Shown here piece after piece: positions 1 to 10,780 of a stretch of DNA of 64,000 nucleotides. A program made the position numbers and the translations under genes. The notes beneath the pieces were generated by a model. That model had not been told where the DNA came from and did no database searches. It saw only the letters and a program-made list of their open reading frames with translations. The first letter of the stretch is position 1. Every line of letters starts with the position of its first letter. Origin of the DNA: Strigamia acuminata (Eukaryota; Arthropoda; Chilopoda; Geophilomorpha; Linotaeniidae). The DNA lies in contig OX442318.1 in the NCBI GenBank assembly GCA_949358305.1, positions 13,994,517 to 14,058,516 of the forward strand, written 5' to 3'.

Positions 1-3000
1 GTTAAAGCTAAATCAAAGATAAATGAATGCCAAATTAATAGTTAACAAATGTGATACTCACTAACCAGCTGGAAATCAACGAGGCAATTATTATATTGAA
101 ACTCACTCATTTTAATTTTGTTGAAAATCTAACAGGTCTGAGTGCCTAAAAATGCATACAGAAATGGAACAAAGTCCTAGAGATGTCAACGTTTACTGAC
201 TATTGCATGAACTTTGTGGAATCTTTTTTGTGTGTTTTCATTGTGCTTTTACCTGATTGTGTGAATCAGACCTGTGTACTTTTTTCGGATTTATTTTTTT
301 ATATACCATTTCCACAAAATTAATCTTTTTTTTAAGCTTATACTTTGGGGAATGAATTGAAAGAAAAACATTGTTTTGGTAGAAGAAACCGTATTGTGGA
401 ACAAAATTTAAAATAAAAATAGGTCTTCAAACCACTACGTTAATGGATTGTATGACTTGCAGAAAAATTTTAAAACATAAATCTTCTTTGCAGTTATATG
501 AAAAATAATATGAAGCAAATGAGTACATTATTGCATGCAAAAACTAATGGCAACAGTCAAAAAAAAAAAAAATGCAATTTAATCATTCTTGGATTTTGTT
601 AAAAAAAAGATAGATGGTTTTTATATTTATTTAAAGAAAAAATGTTTATGCAAAAAAAAATCAATTCTATGCAGTAAAAAATATATAAATATTCAAGGGA
701 AATGAAGTGTTATGTAGTTAAAAACATACAACAAATACCCACTTGCCCATCACATGCTTATCAAATGTGTACCATAATGCTGTAATTATTCATACATTCA
801 TTATATGTGCAAGATGTGCACGTGATATCATGGTGTGTATCGTAAAATAAATGCATAAATTGCCATTTTTCCGGAAACATAGCCGATTTATGCATTTATT
901 TTACAAATTTATGCATTTACCGGTATGCATTTATGGAAATTTTGGGCATTTTATCCAATAAAATTGTTTTCTATGCATTTATGCATTTATAAATTTATGC
1001 ATTTATGCATTTATAAATTTATGCATTTATGCAGTTATGCATTTATCCGGTCTCTATTTTATGATTATTTTCTTCTTCTATTTGGTTGTTTTATAAGCAC
1101 TTTGATTTTGAGAATATTTACATGTTTAATAGTGATTTAATTTCAAAATGCAGCAAAATAAACATCGTTTATTTTAAAATAATCAAAAATTAATGCCCAC
1201 GTGTTGAAAAAATTAGCATACACAATCAAATCAAAACTCACATTGCCCCCATTTGCACCCATCATCATAATGTGATGATAAAGTAATCAAGTGTGGTTGG
1301 TATTTAGAAAACCTGATACAATCAGTTAATTGAAAACAAATTAAAATAAATTACAAAGTGCAATACTATAAATCAGAAGTTAACGAATTAATCTTTTAAT
1401 GCATAACAAGAGCGATATGCGTAGGCGCGACGTCTTGAATCGCACCTACGCGCACATTTTGGTTTAAACAATATGAGTGAGTGCGACATCAAATTTTACA
1501 GGTTTATTGTTAACGCAGGAGCGTGACGCGACACACTATTCCATTTGCGACATACGCGTAGGCGCGACAGAGAAGCCAGACAGAGGGGACCCGGATTAAG
1601 TTCAACTACGTATAACTTAATTGGAGGATCTGTACTATTGGTACCGTATGTATATATTGAATATACCATACTCTGAACAGAAAGAACGCAAATTATTGAT
1701 TTTACAGTGTGACTCTCGGGCACGGTACTTTGACCCCTGCCCTCAGTCCACTTCCCTACTTGTAAGGGGTTTACGGATTGTCTCCCGTAAACTTCAATTG
1801 TTCGCCATCTTGTTTGACCTGTAATAAATCAGTCTTTCGCTGTTTTCTAACATGCACGTACGTAACTTACTCACATACATATTACTCTTTAAATGCTCCC
1901 CTGAACCCAAAACTGCATCGCCGCTAATTTTCGTAATGGTTTGAATTGGATTACATCAGTTAGGCCTAACGTTAGGGGATGTAGATGTTTTACTTGTTTC
2001 TACCGGCAGCATTCACAAAATTCAATAAAAAAATCTATTAAAATAAAAATCAAAAAAAAAATCAAAACAAAATTGTATTTGCATGAACGACGTCGCGGGT
2101 AGGCGAAGACTGTTTTCGCTCGCAATGGACATGCGCACAACATTTAAACAACAAAACAAGTTTAACTGAAAGTTAACTGCACTTTTTAATGTGAAATTAC
2201 TATTTCATGGTGTGGCCAAACAGCGTACCAAACTTTGCGTTATTTCAATTCCAAGCATCTGAATGTATGCCCTGGTTTCAATGTGCACAGAAACTCTCAC
2301 CAAACCAATTCAAGGCTCAGTGTGCTTTTGATCGTTCACTTCTAAATACTAAACACTACACGAAGTTCCATAAAAAAAACTGTAACCTGCTATGCAGTAA
2401 GTTTATGGTATTAGCAGACTCTTAGAATGGTTTGGGTCTCGGAGTTTTGCCTGGTCAAGAGGGAATTCACTTAAAGCCATCTTTAAACAACACATTTAAA
2501 CGGCTTAACAAAGGGTTGCCATGTTTTCATTTTCTTTACACTATCTTTGGCGTGCAAACCAACTATTTTGGCGCCATCTTGGATTGTCGCTTCAATTTTT
2601 AATGTCGGTATTACATCTGCAGAATCTAGTATTCTGAAAACAACAATCTAATTGTTGCATATTTTTCATGTGCTAATTTATCTACACGTGAAATTTATTT
2701 TTAAACTCAAAATTGGGTCGTTTAACTTGACATTTACAAGTTGTTCAGCGCAAATGACTTTTCGAATGTATCTAATACTGGTAAATGAAACTGTCGACAG
2801 AAAAGAAAGAAATTCCCCTAAAACTTAAAGAAAAGTGTGAAAAAAATAATAATTTGAGGGAGATTCTTATGGGGACTGCTAGTTTACTCTATAACCACAC
2901 TGGGTTTCCCACCAGTTGTTTCCACTTGTCCATCACTAACTACTGGAGCAGGAAAAAGAAGGGTGGATAAAAAGTACGATCCTGCCAGAATAAATAAACT

Positions 3001-3481
3001 GAAATCAGGGTATATTACAAAGCAAGTATATACCAACAAACAGTGTAATCAATAAAATTCATGACTTCTTCATAAAAAACAAGAAATAAATTTTATTGTA
3101 TAATTTAAACTTGTGCACCGTGTGCAGGGATTTATTTTCACAACCTTCCCAGGCACCAGATCTTATCTGCTATTTTTATTCTGAATATGTGTCTGCTGTG
3201 ATTGACTGTTTGCTAACTTCTAGCTGCTGCTTGTGTGGACTGATGTGAACATACTAGCATTACTGCCTGCATTTTCTGCATCACCTTCTTTACTTTTACT
3301 GTTAGTGCTAGTGTGAACACAAGTGTGAAACTTAAGTCAGATCTAAGAAGAGACTGTGCTGCAAACACACAACTACCAAATCAAATAGCCCAACGATAAA
3401 ACAAATAAAAAATAAAATGCAAACACATTGCCCAGTCAAGAAAAATGGATGAAAACATTTATTACTCTTTAAACAAAAAGG
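1..3481. other. AT-rich intergenic DNA, no gene seen
   Basis: No open frame here has recognisable protein similarity or convincing splice structure; the short ORFs are AT-rich chance frames. Contents seen: an ATGCATTT-rich patch (about 842-1048), and a GC-richer patch (about 1415-1570) with three copies of GCGTAGG[C/T]GCGA, two facing each other (1419-1430 and 1440-1451) and one direct (1556-1567). I see no gene. Confidence 0.6.
842..904. repeat. 19-bp perfect inverted repeat
   Basis: The arm at 842-860 (GTAAAATAAATGCATAAAT) is the exact reverse complement of 886-904, with a 25-nt spacer. Further ATGCATTT units follow to about 1048. It is probably a small foldback or MITE remnant; I cannot assign a family. 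Confidence 0.6.
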
Positions 3482-3782
3482 ACATTAGGTGCATTCAAAT
3501 TGGTTTTAAAAAATACTTAAAAGTTTGCTTACAATAAATAAAAGTAAATGAAATAAGTGGAATAAATGACTTTGAAACTGCATATTTTTGCAATTAAATG
3601 CCAATAACTCGAAAACTAATAGAAATTTTCAAAATACACTTGGATTTTCCGATTCCCCACACTCAAATTAACCTACTAACAAATTTTTAGCCCTAACAAA
3701 AAGGTGCGAAAAGTGAAAACGAGGTTACCAACCAAAAACATTTAAGCCGATTTATGTCAACCAATTTGAACGCACCTAATGT
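3482..3782. mobile_element. MITE-like element with 24-bp terminal inverted repeats
   Basis: The terminal repeats at 3482-3505 and 3759-3782 are complementary over 24 bp with one mismatch; they begin ACATTAGGTGC. The 301-bp interior is non-coding and AT-rich. Size and structure fit a miniature DNA transposon. I could not define a clear target duplication, so the superfamily is unassigned. Confidence 0.6.
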
Positions 3783-5510
3783 AAAGCACCAACGTTCTGT
3801 AATCCAAAAACAATAATTCATTTTTTTCAATATTTCAGTTGGCTGAAAACTTGCAAGAAAAAAGTGAAGTTTGAAGTTTGAAAAAAGAAAGCAGAAGGAT
3901 TGTAAGAAGGAAAAGAAATAAGTGCTATACATTTTAATTTCACGGTTTGGTAAGCTTCAAGATCTACACTGCTCCTTCTTTCACTTTACTGATGCTTCTC
4001 CATAAATATCTTTTCCCAGATAAATCCATCACATAAAATAAATTCAAATCAAACTGGTCTAATCCTCTTTCAAATGTAGCATTACAAGTTAAATTTAAAA
4101 AGTGTGTTGATTTAGAGAACTCCATAAATAGCAGAAATTTGAAATTCAAACTTGCCAGCATTGCACGGTCCTCCTGAGAATTTCCAATCTGCAATAACTT
4201 AAACTGACATTTCCAGGACATGTCACATGCTGGCTAGTAATTGCTCATTTGAGCCCAATTCATAGAAATGTCTCCTTAGAAATTCGCTTTGAGGGGTGAA
4301 AATCCTAGTCCAGTAAACAGTAATTAAAGCTAAGTGACCACATGCAGAACTAACATTTTTCTATGGCGGAATACCTTCGGAATTGTGACAGAAGGGGGCG
4401 CTTTGGCACAGTGGTTCAAGTGCTTGGTCAAATACCCTAATCAATAAAAACTGTTTATACATTTATAAATCAGGTGTGGATCTGTATGTTTTAGTATTTT
4501 GTAGTAGTGAAAACAATATCTGGCCACAGAAGGAGGGAAACCTAGAGAGAAGGTCGTGACACATGATAGGGACGAAATGGAACAGTCTAACTAGCTAAAA
4601 TGGCCAGAAAAGCCCTGAAGGACTTCCTGTGACTGATAGAAAAGGAAGAGATAAGTGTTGCAACCAAGTGGCATTCATTGCTGGACAAATTGACAAACCA
4701 AACTATTTTTATTATTTTGTAATTTGAAAATTTCCCACACACAATGAGAGGATTTACGGTAATAAATTTTAAGTTTGCTTCTCAATTGCCCCAAATGTTT
4801 CAGTATTTGTTTGTATCATAATTTTAAAGAAATTTCAACTTTCTACATCACAAACAAGAAATCTTGTAATTCTAAATACAGTTGTATACATTAAATGCAT
4901 AAATTAAATCAAACGAGGATAAACGGAGAACAAATTGTTTTAAATCCAACACATTACACAGAAATAATGAAAAAATGATGTCAATCTTATTTTGTAGTGG
5001 ACATCTTTTAATATGCTTTTAATAACCGTACAGACCAAACACTGTCAAGAAACGCCCTTGCTAAATGAGTACACATGCTTCTCGATCACGTTCACCCAAT
5101 TAGAAAGCTTATCTACTTATAACAGAATAGGAAACTTTTTTTTCAGAAAAGTCATCATGTATAGTCTCATGTGGATACATCATACCAAACACCGGTGATT
5201 GATTAGAGGAGTTGTTGCTTGAAGTTGTCGCCAGGCTTCACTGCAAACCACACTAGGCTAAAGGTGACATGCAGCAAAGCCGCAGTTACCGTAGTTCATA
5301 TTAGCATAGCAACTTTTGTGTTGAGATTCCAATAATTACCAACTAAAAACCATATTTAACTGTAATTAAAACCAAAAATAGTAAAAATACAGCCATTATT
5401 CATGAGGTTATATTGCCGCATGTGAATTATTTGTCAACAGTTGGTTAGCATTGTTCTTCCAATCTCGTGCTCTTGCAATAAAATCAACTAATGCAAACAA
5501 ATTTACACCT
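3783..5510. other. AT-rich intergenic DNA, no gene seen
   Basis: I see no coding region, RNA gene or clear transposon. The last four bases (ACCT, 5507-5510) are the left target-site copy of element O. Confidence 0.6.
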
Positions 5511-5787
5511 TGTTGTGATCTCAAATGTTCCTTTTATTTGGAATATTTGGAGTATAAGAAATTAATAATTTAATCTATTTAATGTGTTAAATAAATTGTT
5601 TTACAGTCCCTTTAATTATTTAGAAATAGTAGAAATTGGTAATTTAAGGAATCAATTTATTTTAGTGTTTTTAATAAATTATTTGTTAAAATAATTACAT
5701 ATTTTTTGCTTGCTTGTGCAAATAAAATACTCATTTTATTTGCAATTGCCAAGTGCTTTCGGCTGTTAAACAGAAGCCGTTAGGACT

Positions 5788-5940
5788 GCCATGGCAACCT
5801 AACTGCCAAATTGGGGGGTTGCTATGGCCAGCTCCTAATTTGCACCGTTGCTGGGCACGAAGTGTGCCAGGTGCATGCCACGCATGCGCACTCGGCCGAT
5901 TTTCCGGCCAAAGTTTGAGTAATAAATTCGTTTATTACTC
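5788..5940 (+). repeat. Hairpin cluster in the element O LTR
   Basis: Three strong stem-loops are visible. The first is GCCATGGCAACC (5788-5799) with 5817-5828, 12 pairs including one G-U. The second is TGCACC (5841-5846) with GGTGCA (5870-5875), enclosing a second internal stem. The third is a perfect 10-bp stem GAGTAATAAA (5917-5926) with 5931-5940, closed by a TTCG tetraloop. The same structures recur in the 3' LTR, the last at 24745-24768. Confidence 0.75.
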
Positions 5941-6066
5941 ACTCTTTGCCTCCTCCTCACACCGTTCACACCGACACAGCTTTGTTCAAACCAAAAACAC
6001 TGTTTTGTCCGTGATCCGTGAGATATTGCAAAGATTCAACTGATTTGCTTGATGCCCATCCGCATC

Positions 6067-6070
6067 AAGT
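6067..6070. repeat. Target-site duplication AAGT of element I, left copy
   Basis: AAGT at 6067-6070 recurs at 18939-18942, immediately beyond the other LTR of element I. The uninterrupted LTR of element O has a single AAGT at 24895-24898, which proves a 4-bp duplication. Confidence 0.95.
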
Positions 6071-6890
6071 TGTCGCGTCCTACTTGGTATAGGTTTAAAT
6101 AGCGCTAACGTGTAATACTTTACCTGTGATCAATTATGTAAATACCCAAATGAATACCAAATGTATGTAAATAAACAGGTAATTTATTCACCAGGCTTTA
6201 TGCCTTTAAAATACACTCAGTAATAATTCTAGAGTCGACGTGGTCAGCGTCGAACAAAGGATTTCTCAAGATGGCGTCGTCGATTCCGCGTGGTCGGCGG
6301 AACAAAGGCGGCGTCTCGAGTTGTCGTTAATTCGTCACGGATTCGTCTTCACGGACGCGGTGGAATGCTCTTTCGAGTCTTCTATCCGTGCCTGTTGTCT
6401 AGGGTTTGTTTAGCGTCGCAGAGGCCTCGTCTAGGAACTTTGGGGTTCCCTACAAAGCACTCGGACACTTACTTCGGCGAATAATCGTCTGGGCGATTAT
6501 TCTGGGTGATTTCACAAGGGCTATTCTCGTGCTTTCGCAGGAATAGCTCGCAAGTGACTTCGTGAGAGTTACAGTTTGCACTTTACTCAGCGATCCTCGA
6601 TCAATCCTAACTTGTAGTTGAAGTTGGCCTGACGGTGAGGTAGTTGCTGTGTTCTTGGTGTCGTTTGTGTAAGTTCTGACTTTAGGCGGGAAACACAGCC
6701 TTTTATGCAGTGGGGTGAAGGGCCGGCGATCAACCAATGGGGGCTGACCATCAGCCGCTTCCTCCCCCTCGGGGCACACACCTGCCATGGGGAGGTGGAG
6801 CCAACTCGGGGGGGAACGACTCTTCAATCACAGTGACTCAGAGGACAAGCATCCGCCCTGGGGGGACACTTATCCAACTGGGTCACCACA
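6071..6890 (-). repeat. Element I 3' LTR
   Basis: On the reverse strand it begins TGTGGTGACC and ends GCGACA. A CATAAAAGGC TATA-like box (6698-6707) and a reverse-strand AATAAA (6183-6188) are plausible promoter and polyadenylation signals. If so, most of the LTR from about 6675 down to 6071 is transcribed as R-U5. That transcribed part is hairpin-rich (6235-6546). Confidence 0.92.
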
Positions 6891-6934
6891 CGTCCCTCCT
6901 CCAGCTTCGATCTCGGATCGGAGCGATCTCAATT

Positions 6935-9900
6935 TTATCGCTCTCCTCTGCGAAGAGCCGGCAGCACTCCTCTGCATGGGCGGAGGATCACTGGTGGCAC
7001 TGCCGGGGGCGGCGGTGGTAAATCCGGGGGCAGAGAGGTTGTCAGATCCGCAGGATTCTGTCGCTCGTTGATGAAGTACTGCGGGTGACCGCCGACCGGC
7101 TCGCCAATCAGTCCCGTACGTTCGTGGATCCAAATCCGGGTGGATGCCGGGAATCGGTCGGGAACGAGCCGGATCCTTCGCGACTCGGCGCTCGATCCGG
7201 GTTTCCGGTGGGCTCGCAAGATTCGGCGATGGAAGACGGCGTCCATGGTAGATCGGGCCTCTCTGTTCAGCCATTTGAGGACCGACTCGCCGTGATCATC
7301 GGAGTCAATGATGCGTTGTCGCGTGAACTCCGACATCTGAAGGAAGGGGTATTCCACTCCCAGCCTCAAATAAAGCTGCGCTGCTGGGGGCGGCGGAGGC
7401 GATGGAGGAAGTGGAATCTCCATTGGACTCTCCAACGGTGGCGTAGCCGGCTCTGTTGTAAGAGCGGCCAGCTCTGCCGCTGGTGGCGAAGGAGAGGGCA
7501 GCGGAGGAGTTCGCGGTCCTCGGTTGGAGCGCTTCGGAATCAATTTGGGTCGATTCGCATACCGCTTCTCCTTTGGGAATACCGGCTTTGGGGTCGGTAT
7601 GTATGGTTGGACCGCCGCCTCTGGGGGGGCGGTCTCGATGGCCTGTGGGAGGCTCGCTGTCGTTCCCGGTATCTCCGGAGCCTCCCGAATTGTTCGCAAC
7701 AAGGAAGGGTGGACTCCGGGGTTCCGGTAGCGGAATGCCAACGAACGCATCTTCGAAAACTGCAGGCCTGGGTTCTCCGTATTCCTGGCCAGGTCGAAGC
7801 GCAGCGAGGCGGGCTCAGGAGTCCATCCGGCCCATACCTGGTACAACGCCCGAGGAAGGTGAACTCCCTCACGGTCGACGATTGTCCAGGCCGCCATAGC
7901 CTGCCGACTGTCCAAGAAGACGCCCAGGGACAGCAGCTGGGCCATGACGTTCGTCACTGCCAAATTCAAACTGCTCCGATGGCAGGGGTGAGCGCGGTCC
8001 GGATTGCCACTGAATTGTTGTGACAGCGTCCGCATCTGTTCGATCGCCCAATTGATGTGGTGGGTTTGGGCGGCGTCGGCCTGTCGTATGGCCAACTCGG
8101 CAATCGCGGGGTTCTCGTATTCGGCCAGATATTCTTGTAGCTCGCTGAGTGGGGGATAGGCCGCTTCACGCCGGCATCGAGCGTCCATCTCTCGCTGGGC
8201 GCACCATTCGGCGTTGCGATAAGGTCGACACACTCGTGGCGTTGGGGGTGACGGTGGACGGCCCAGCCCGGGTAGATTATCGTATCTGACCCGCTTCGGA
8301 GCTGGATCCCCCACCGGAATCATCCGGGGAGGGGTCCAAGCGGTCACGGCTGGGTTTGTACCCTCGAGGAGTGGCGGCCATCGCGATTGCACTTGTGGGG
8401 GCACAAGCGCGGTGGGCACAGCCGGTGTTGAGCCCGACGGCCGGTTGGCCGCGTATCCTCGGAAGGCGTTCTTCAATGCTACGGCCAGATCCTGTTTTGT
8501 AACCGGCCCATCTTTGTCCGACTCATCTGGGGACATTTGCTCTTCCGTCAACTCTCCCAAATCAATCTCTGCTTGGCGCCTGGACGGTCCAGCCGTGGGT
8601 CCGAGACTCTGGGGTTCGGACCGTTTCGCGGCGGCCATCTCTCGCTCCTTCTCTAATCCCTTAGCTATCAGGGATTGTGCTCGCAACTTCTGACGTACTT
8701 TGCGCTTTCGATTCCTCCGGGTGCTGGCTGCGACGGATCTTCGTTGGGCCGTCCTCTGGGGGACGTCCGTCGGAGAATTCGGTCTCTGGTGTGATGAGAC
8801 GGTTCGTCGCGACGAGGATTGATCTGACGACTGTGTGGTAATCGCCATGAACAACGAGGATCTTTTCTTTCCTCGATCTTGGTGTGTCTCGGTCCTCGCA
8901 GCCCAGTGGGCGGAAGATTCGACTGTTCGCTCAGCCCGCGCGTCGTCTGGCGAGGCAGGCTCGAGCGTTACTACTCGGCGACACTCCGAGCGCACGACAA
9001 CTCGAGTTCGGGAACTGGAGCTGCTCGAGCGGCTGCGGTAGTCGCGGCTCGTTGACGGGCCGGCCTCTATTGGGGAGACGGCCTGTCTTCTTCGTGCGGG
9101 TCCGCGTGGGGCGGACTCCGCCGGACGCTTCGATCTTCTGTGATGGCGGCGACTTCCCAGGATACCAGCGTGGTATAACTGCCACATCTCAGACTGCGTG
9201 GCCGTAAAATTCGCCGGCGGTATCCATCTGGGTGTCAGATGATCTTCTTCGATGTCGCGAAGCCATCTACGGATTTCTTCGGGGGAGAAACCGTTTCTCT
9301 CGAGAACTCGGGTTACTCCGTGAGTCTCGGTGCGCTTTAAGCGTTTGATCTCGTCGTCCACTATTCTCTGGCGGGCTGCCAAGGTCGGGGCCTCGCTCCA
9401 CCTATGGGAGGTGTGCAGCTCGGCCACCGTGCCTGGGTAAGCCTCTTCCAGGTACCCGGAGTAAACGGGGCTCGGCGGATCCGCATCGGGTGGGATCCGC
9501 GGCCCCACTCGCTCCCTCATCTCCTTCGTCATGCACTTGACCAGCGTTTTTGATCGCTCGAATTTTTCCTCGAGGGTCCTGGAATACATCAATCGGATTT
9601 TCCAGGCGCTGGTCTCTGCAGGATAGGCCTGCCGCAGGTAAATCGGCAGGGCTCCGCGAAAGATGTTGTTGGCGGTTGACGCCGTCGGAGGCAGGGCGTC
9701 CCACGATTCTAGCGGGTCGACCTGAATAATTTTAGATCACAAGATTAATATAATAAATCCCAGTTAACGATGGGGATCAGAAATATGCTCAAGATCGACG
9801 GTGGCAGCAACTCCTTTCTTTTGTTGCGGCCGTCGGTCTTATTTTCTTGTTTCGCAGTTCTGCGATGATCTCCGCCGTCGTAGCGCTGATCCAACACTAC

Positions 9901-10400
9901 TTTTGAACTCAGGTGATCCGCTTTTTTGGAAGGGGTCGCAGGCAAAACCGATCGTTAAATTTTAATTTCTTACGTTAAACTTTTTTATTTTAACTCTAAT
10001 CGTATTTTAATTTATTACGATGTTTAAATTTAAAAGAAAGAAAAACCTTTAGTTTTGGTTTTGGTTTGCCACGACGCCATTCCGCGAACACTTCCTTTGT
10101 TCTAGTTTTTTGGCGGCCTTGACTCCGAGGTGAATCTGGGTCCACTCTCGGGTTTTTAGCCAGCCTTAAATCAACAATAAAACAGAAAGAAATATATCAG
10201 TCACAAGTCACGCTCCAATCTGGGTTGGATGCAACAGATTCAAAGAATTATGTGATTTCTCTGGGGAAATCACACTAATTTACCTGCAACGGCGGTTGTT
10301 CGTCCCAATTCTCATCTTCTTCTGCATTTACGATTAGGCCGTCGCTCTCGTCTCTCGACGATGCGCTCGGCTCTAATCGTGGGTTGCGTCGATCGGCCAT
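6935..10400 (-). CDS. Element I ORF3: spliced, non-envelope accessory protein (967 aa)
   Basis: Two exons on the reverse strand: 10400-10284 (39 codons from an ATG, ending CAG|GTAAAT) and 9721-6935 (after a TTATTCAG acceptor), joined in phase 0 across a 562-bp intron. The product starts acidic, then has a helical domain rich in Arg and Glu. Next comes an Arg/Ser-rich stretch with basic clusters that look like nuclear signals, a second helical region, and a Pro-rich tail ending near a W-I-H-E-x-T motif. There is no signal peptide, furin site or membrane helix, so it is not a typical Env despite occupying the env position. The helical domain (RW[IV]P...SEM.QL) matches ORF3 of element C, and the C-terminus matches the element O protein. 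Function is unknown; a nuclear or RNA-binding role is inference. Confidence 0.75.
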
Positions 10401-10605
10401 TTCAGTTTAGGAAAATGAAGTTTTGTTTGAGAGGTCTTTGTCTTTCTCTTTGGGGGAGAAGCAAAAACACGTCTCGTCGTGTTAAAAACAGTCGGAAACT
10501 GGGCCTATCGACGCTGAGAATTGTGGGTCTCGAACGCGTCTCGTATTTTGCGAGATCCGCCGTGCTGGCAATGACGCTACGGGGTCGACCGCGTGGTTTC
10601 GTTGT

Positions 10606-10627
10606 CACGTGGTCGCCCGCTACGTCA
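10606..10627 (-). promoter_or_regulatory. Possible internal promoter elements for ORF3 of element I
   Basis: Between the pol stop and the ORF3 ATG there is an E-box CACGTG (10606-10611) and a CRE-like TGACGTAG on the reverse strand (10620-10627), with another TGACG nearby (10572-10576). Similar but stronger motifs stand at the same place in element C. Promoter function is inference. Confidence 0.35.
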
Positions 10628-10780
10628 TAACTTCTCGTCTGTTAGTGGTGACTGCGACAATTCGTTGCGAAGTTTGGACTTAGCCAAATTTTCGCGTCTC
10701 AACATGTGCAGCAGCTCTCGTAAGTAAATCTTTTTATTTTACAAGGCCTCCGCTCCATGTTATCACATTTTCTTTTATTT

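Larger units (their letters stand above)
5511..6070 (+). repeat. Element O 5' LTR, first piece
   Basis: It is colinear with 24339-24898 of the 3' LTR without length change. It contains a hairpin at the very start (left arm 5522-5531) and a run of inverted repeats at 5788-5940. The last four bases, AAGT, are the target site duplicated by element I. Confidence 0.92.

Noticed and set aside
5753-6043. 96-residue frame in the element O LTR (repeated at 24581-24871)
   Set aside because: Repeated because the LTR is; it runs through palindromic stem-loops and has no protein features.
7085-8023. Long forward frame opposite element I ORF3
   Set aside because: Antisense shadow of a GC-rich, Arg/Pro-rich coding region; no domain.
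6935-10400. ORF3 as a retroviral-type Env
   Set aside because: No signal peptide, membrane helix or cleavage site in the visible protein; Arg/Ser- and Pro-rich composition does not fit.
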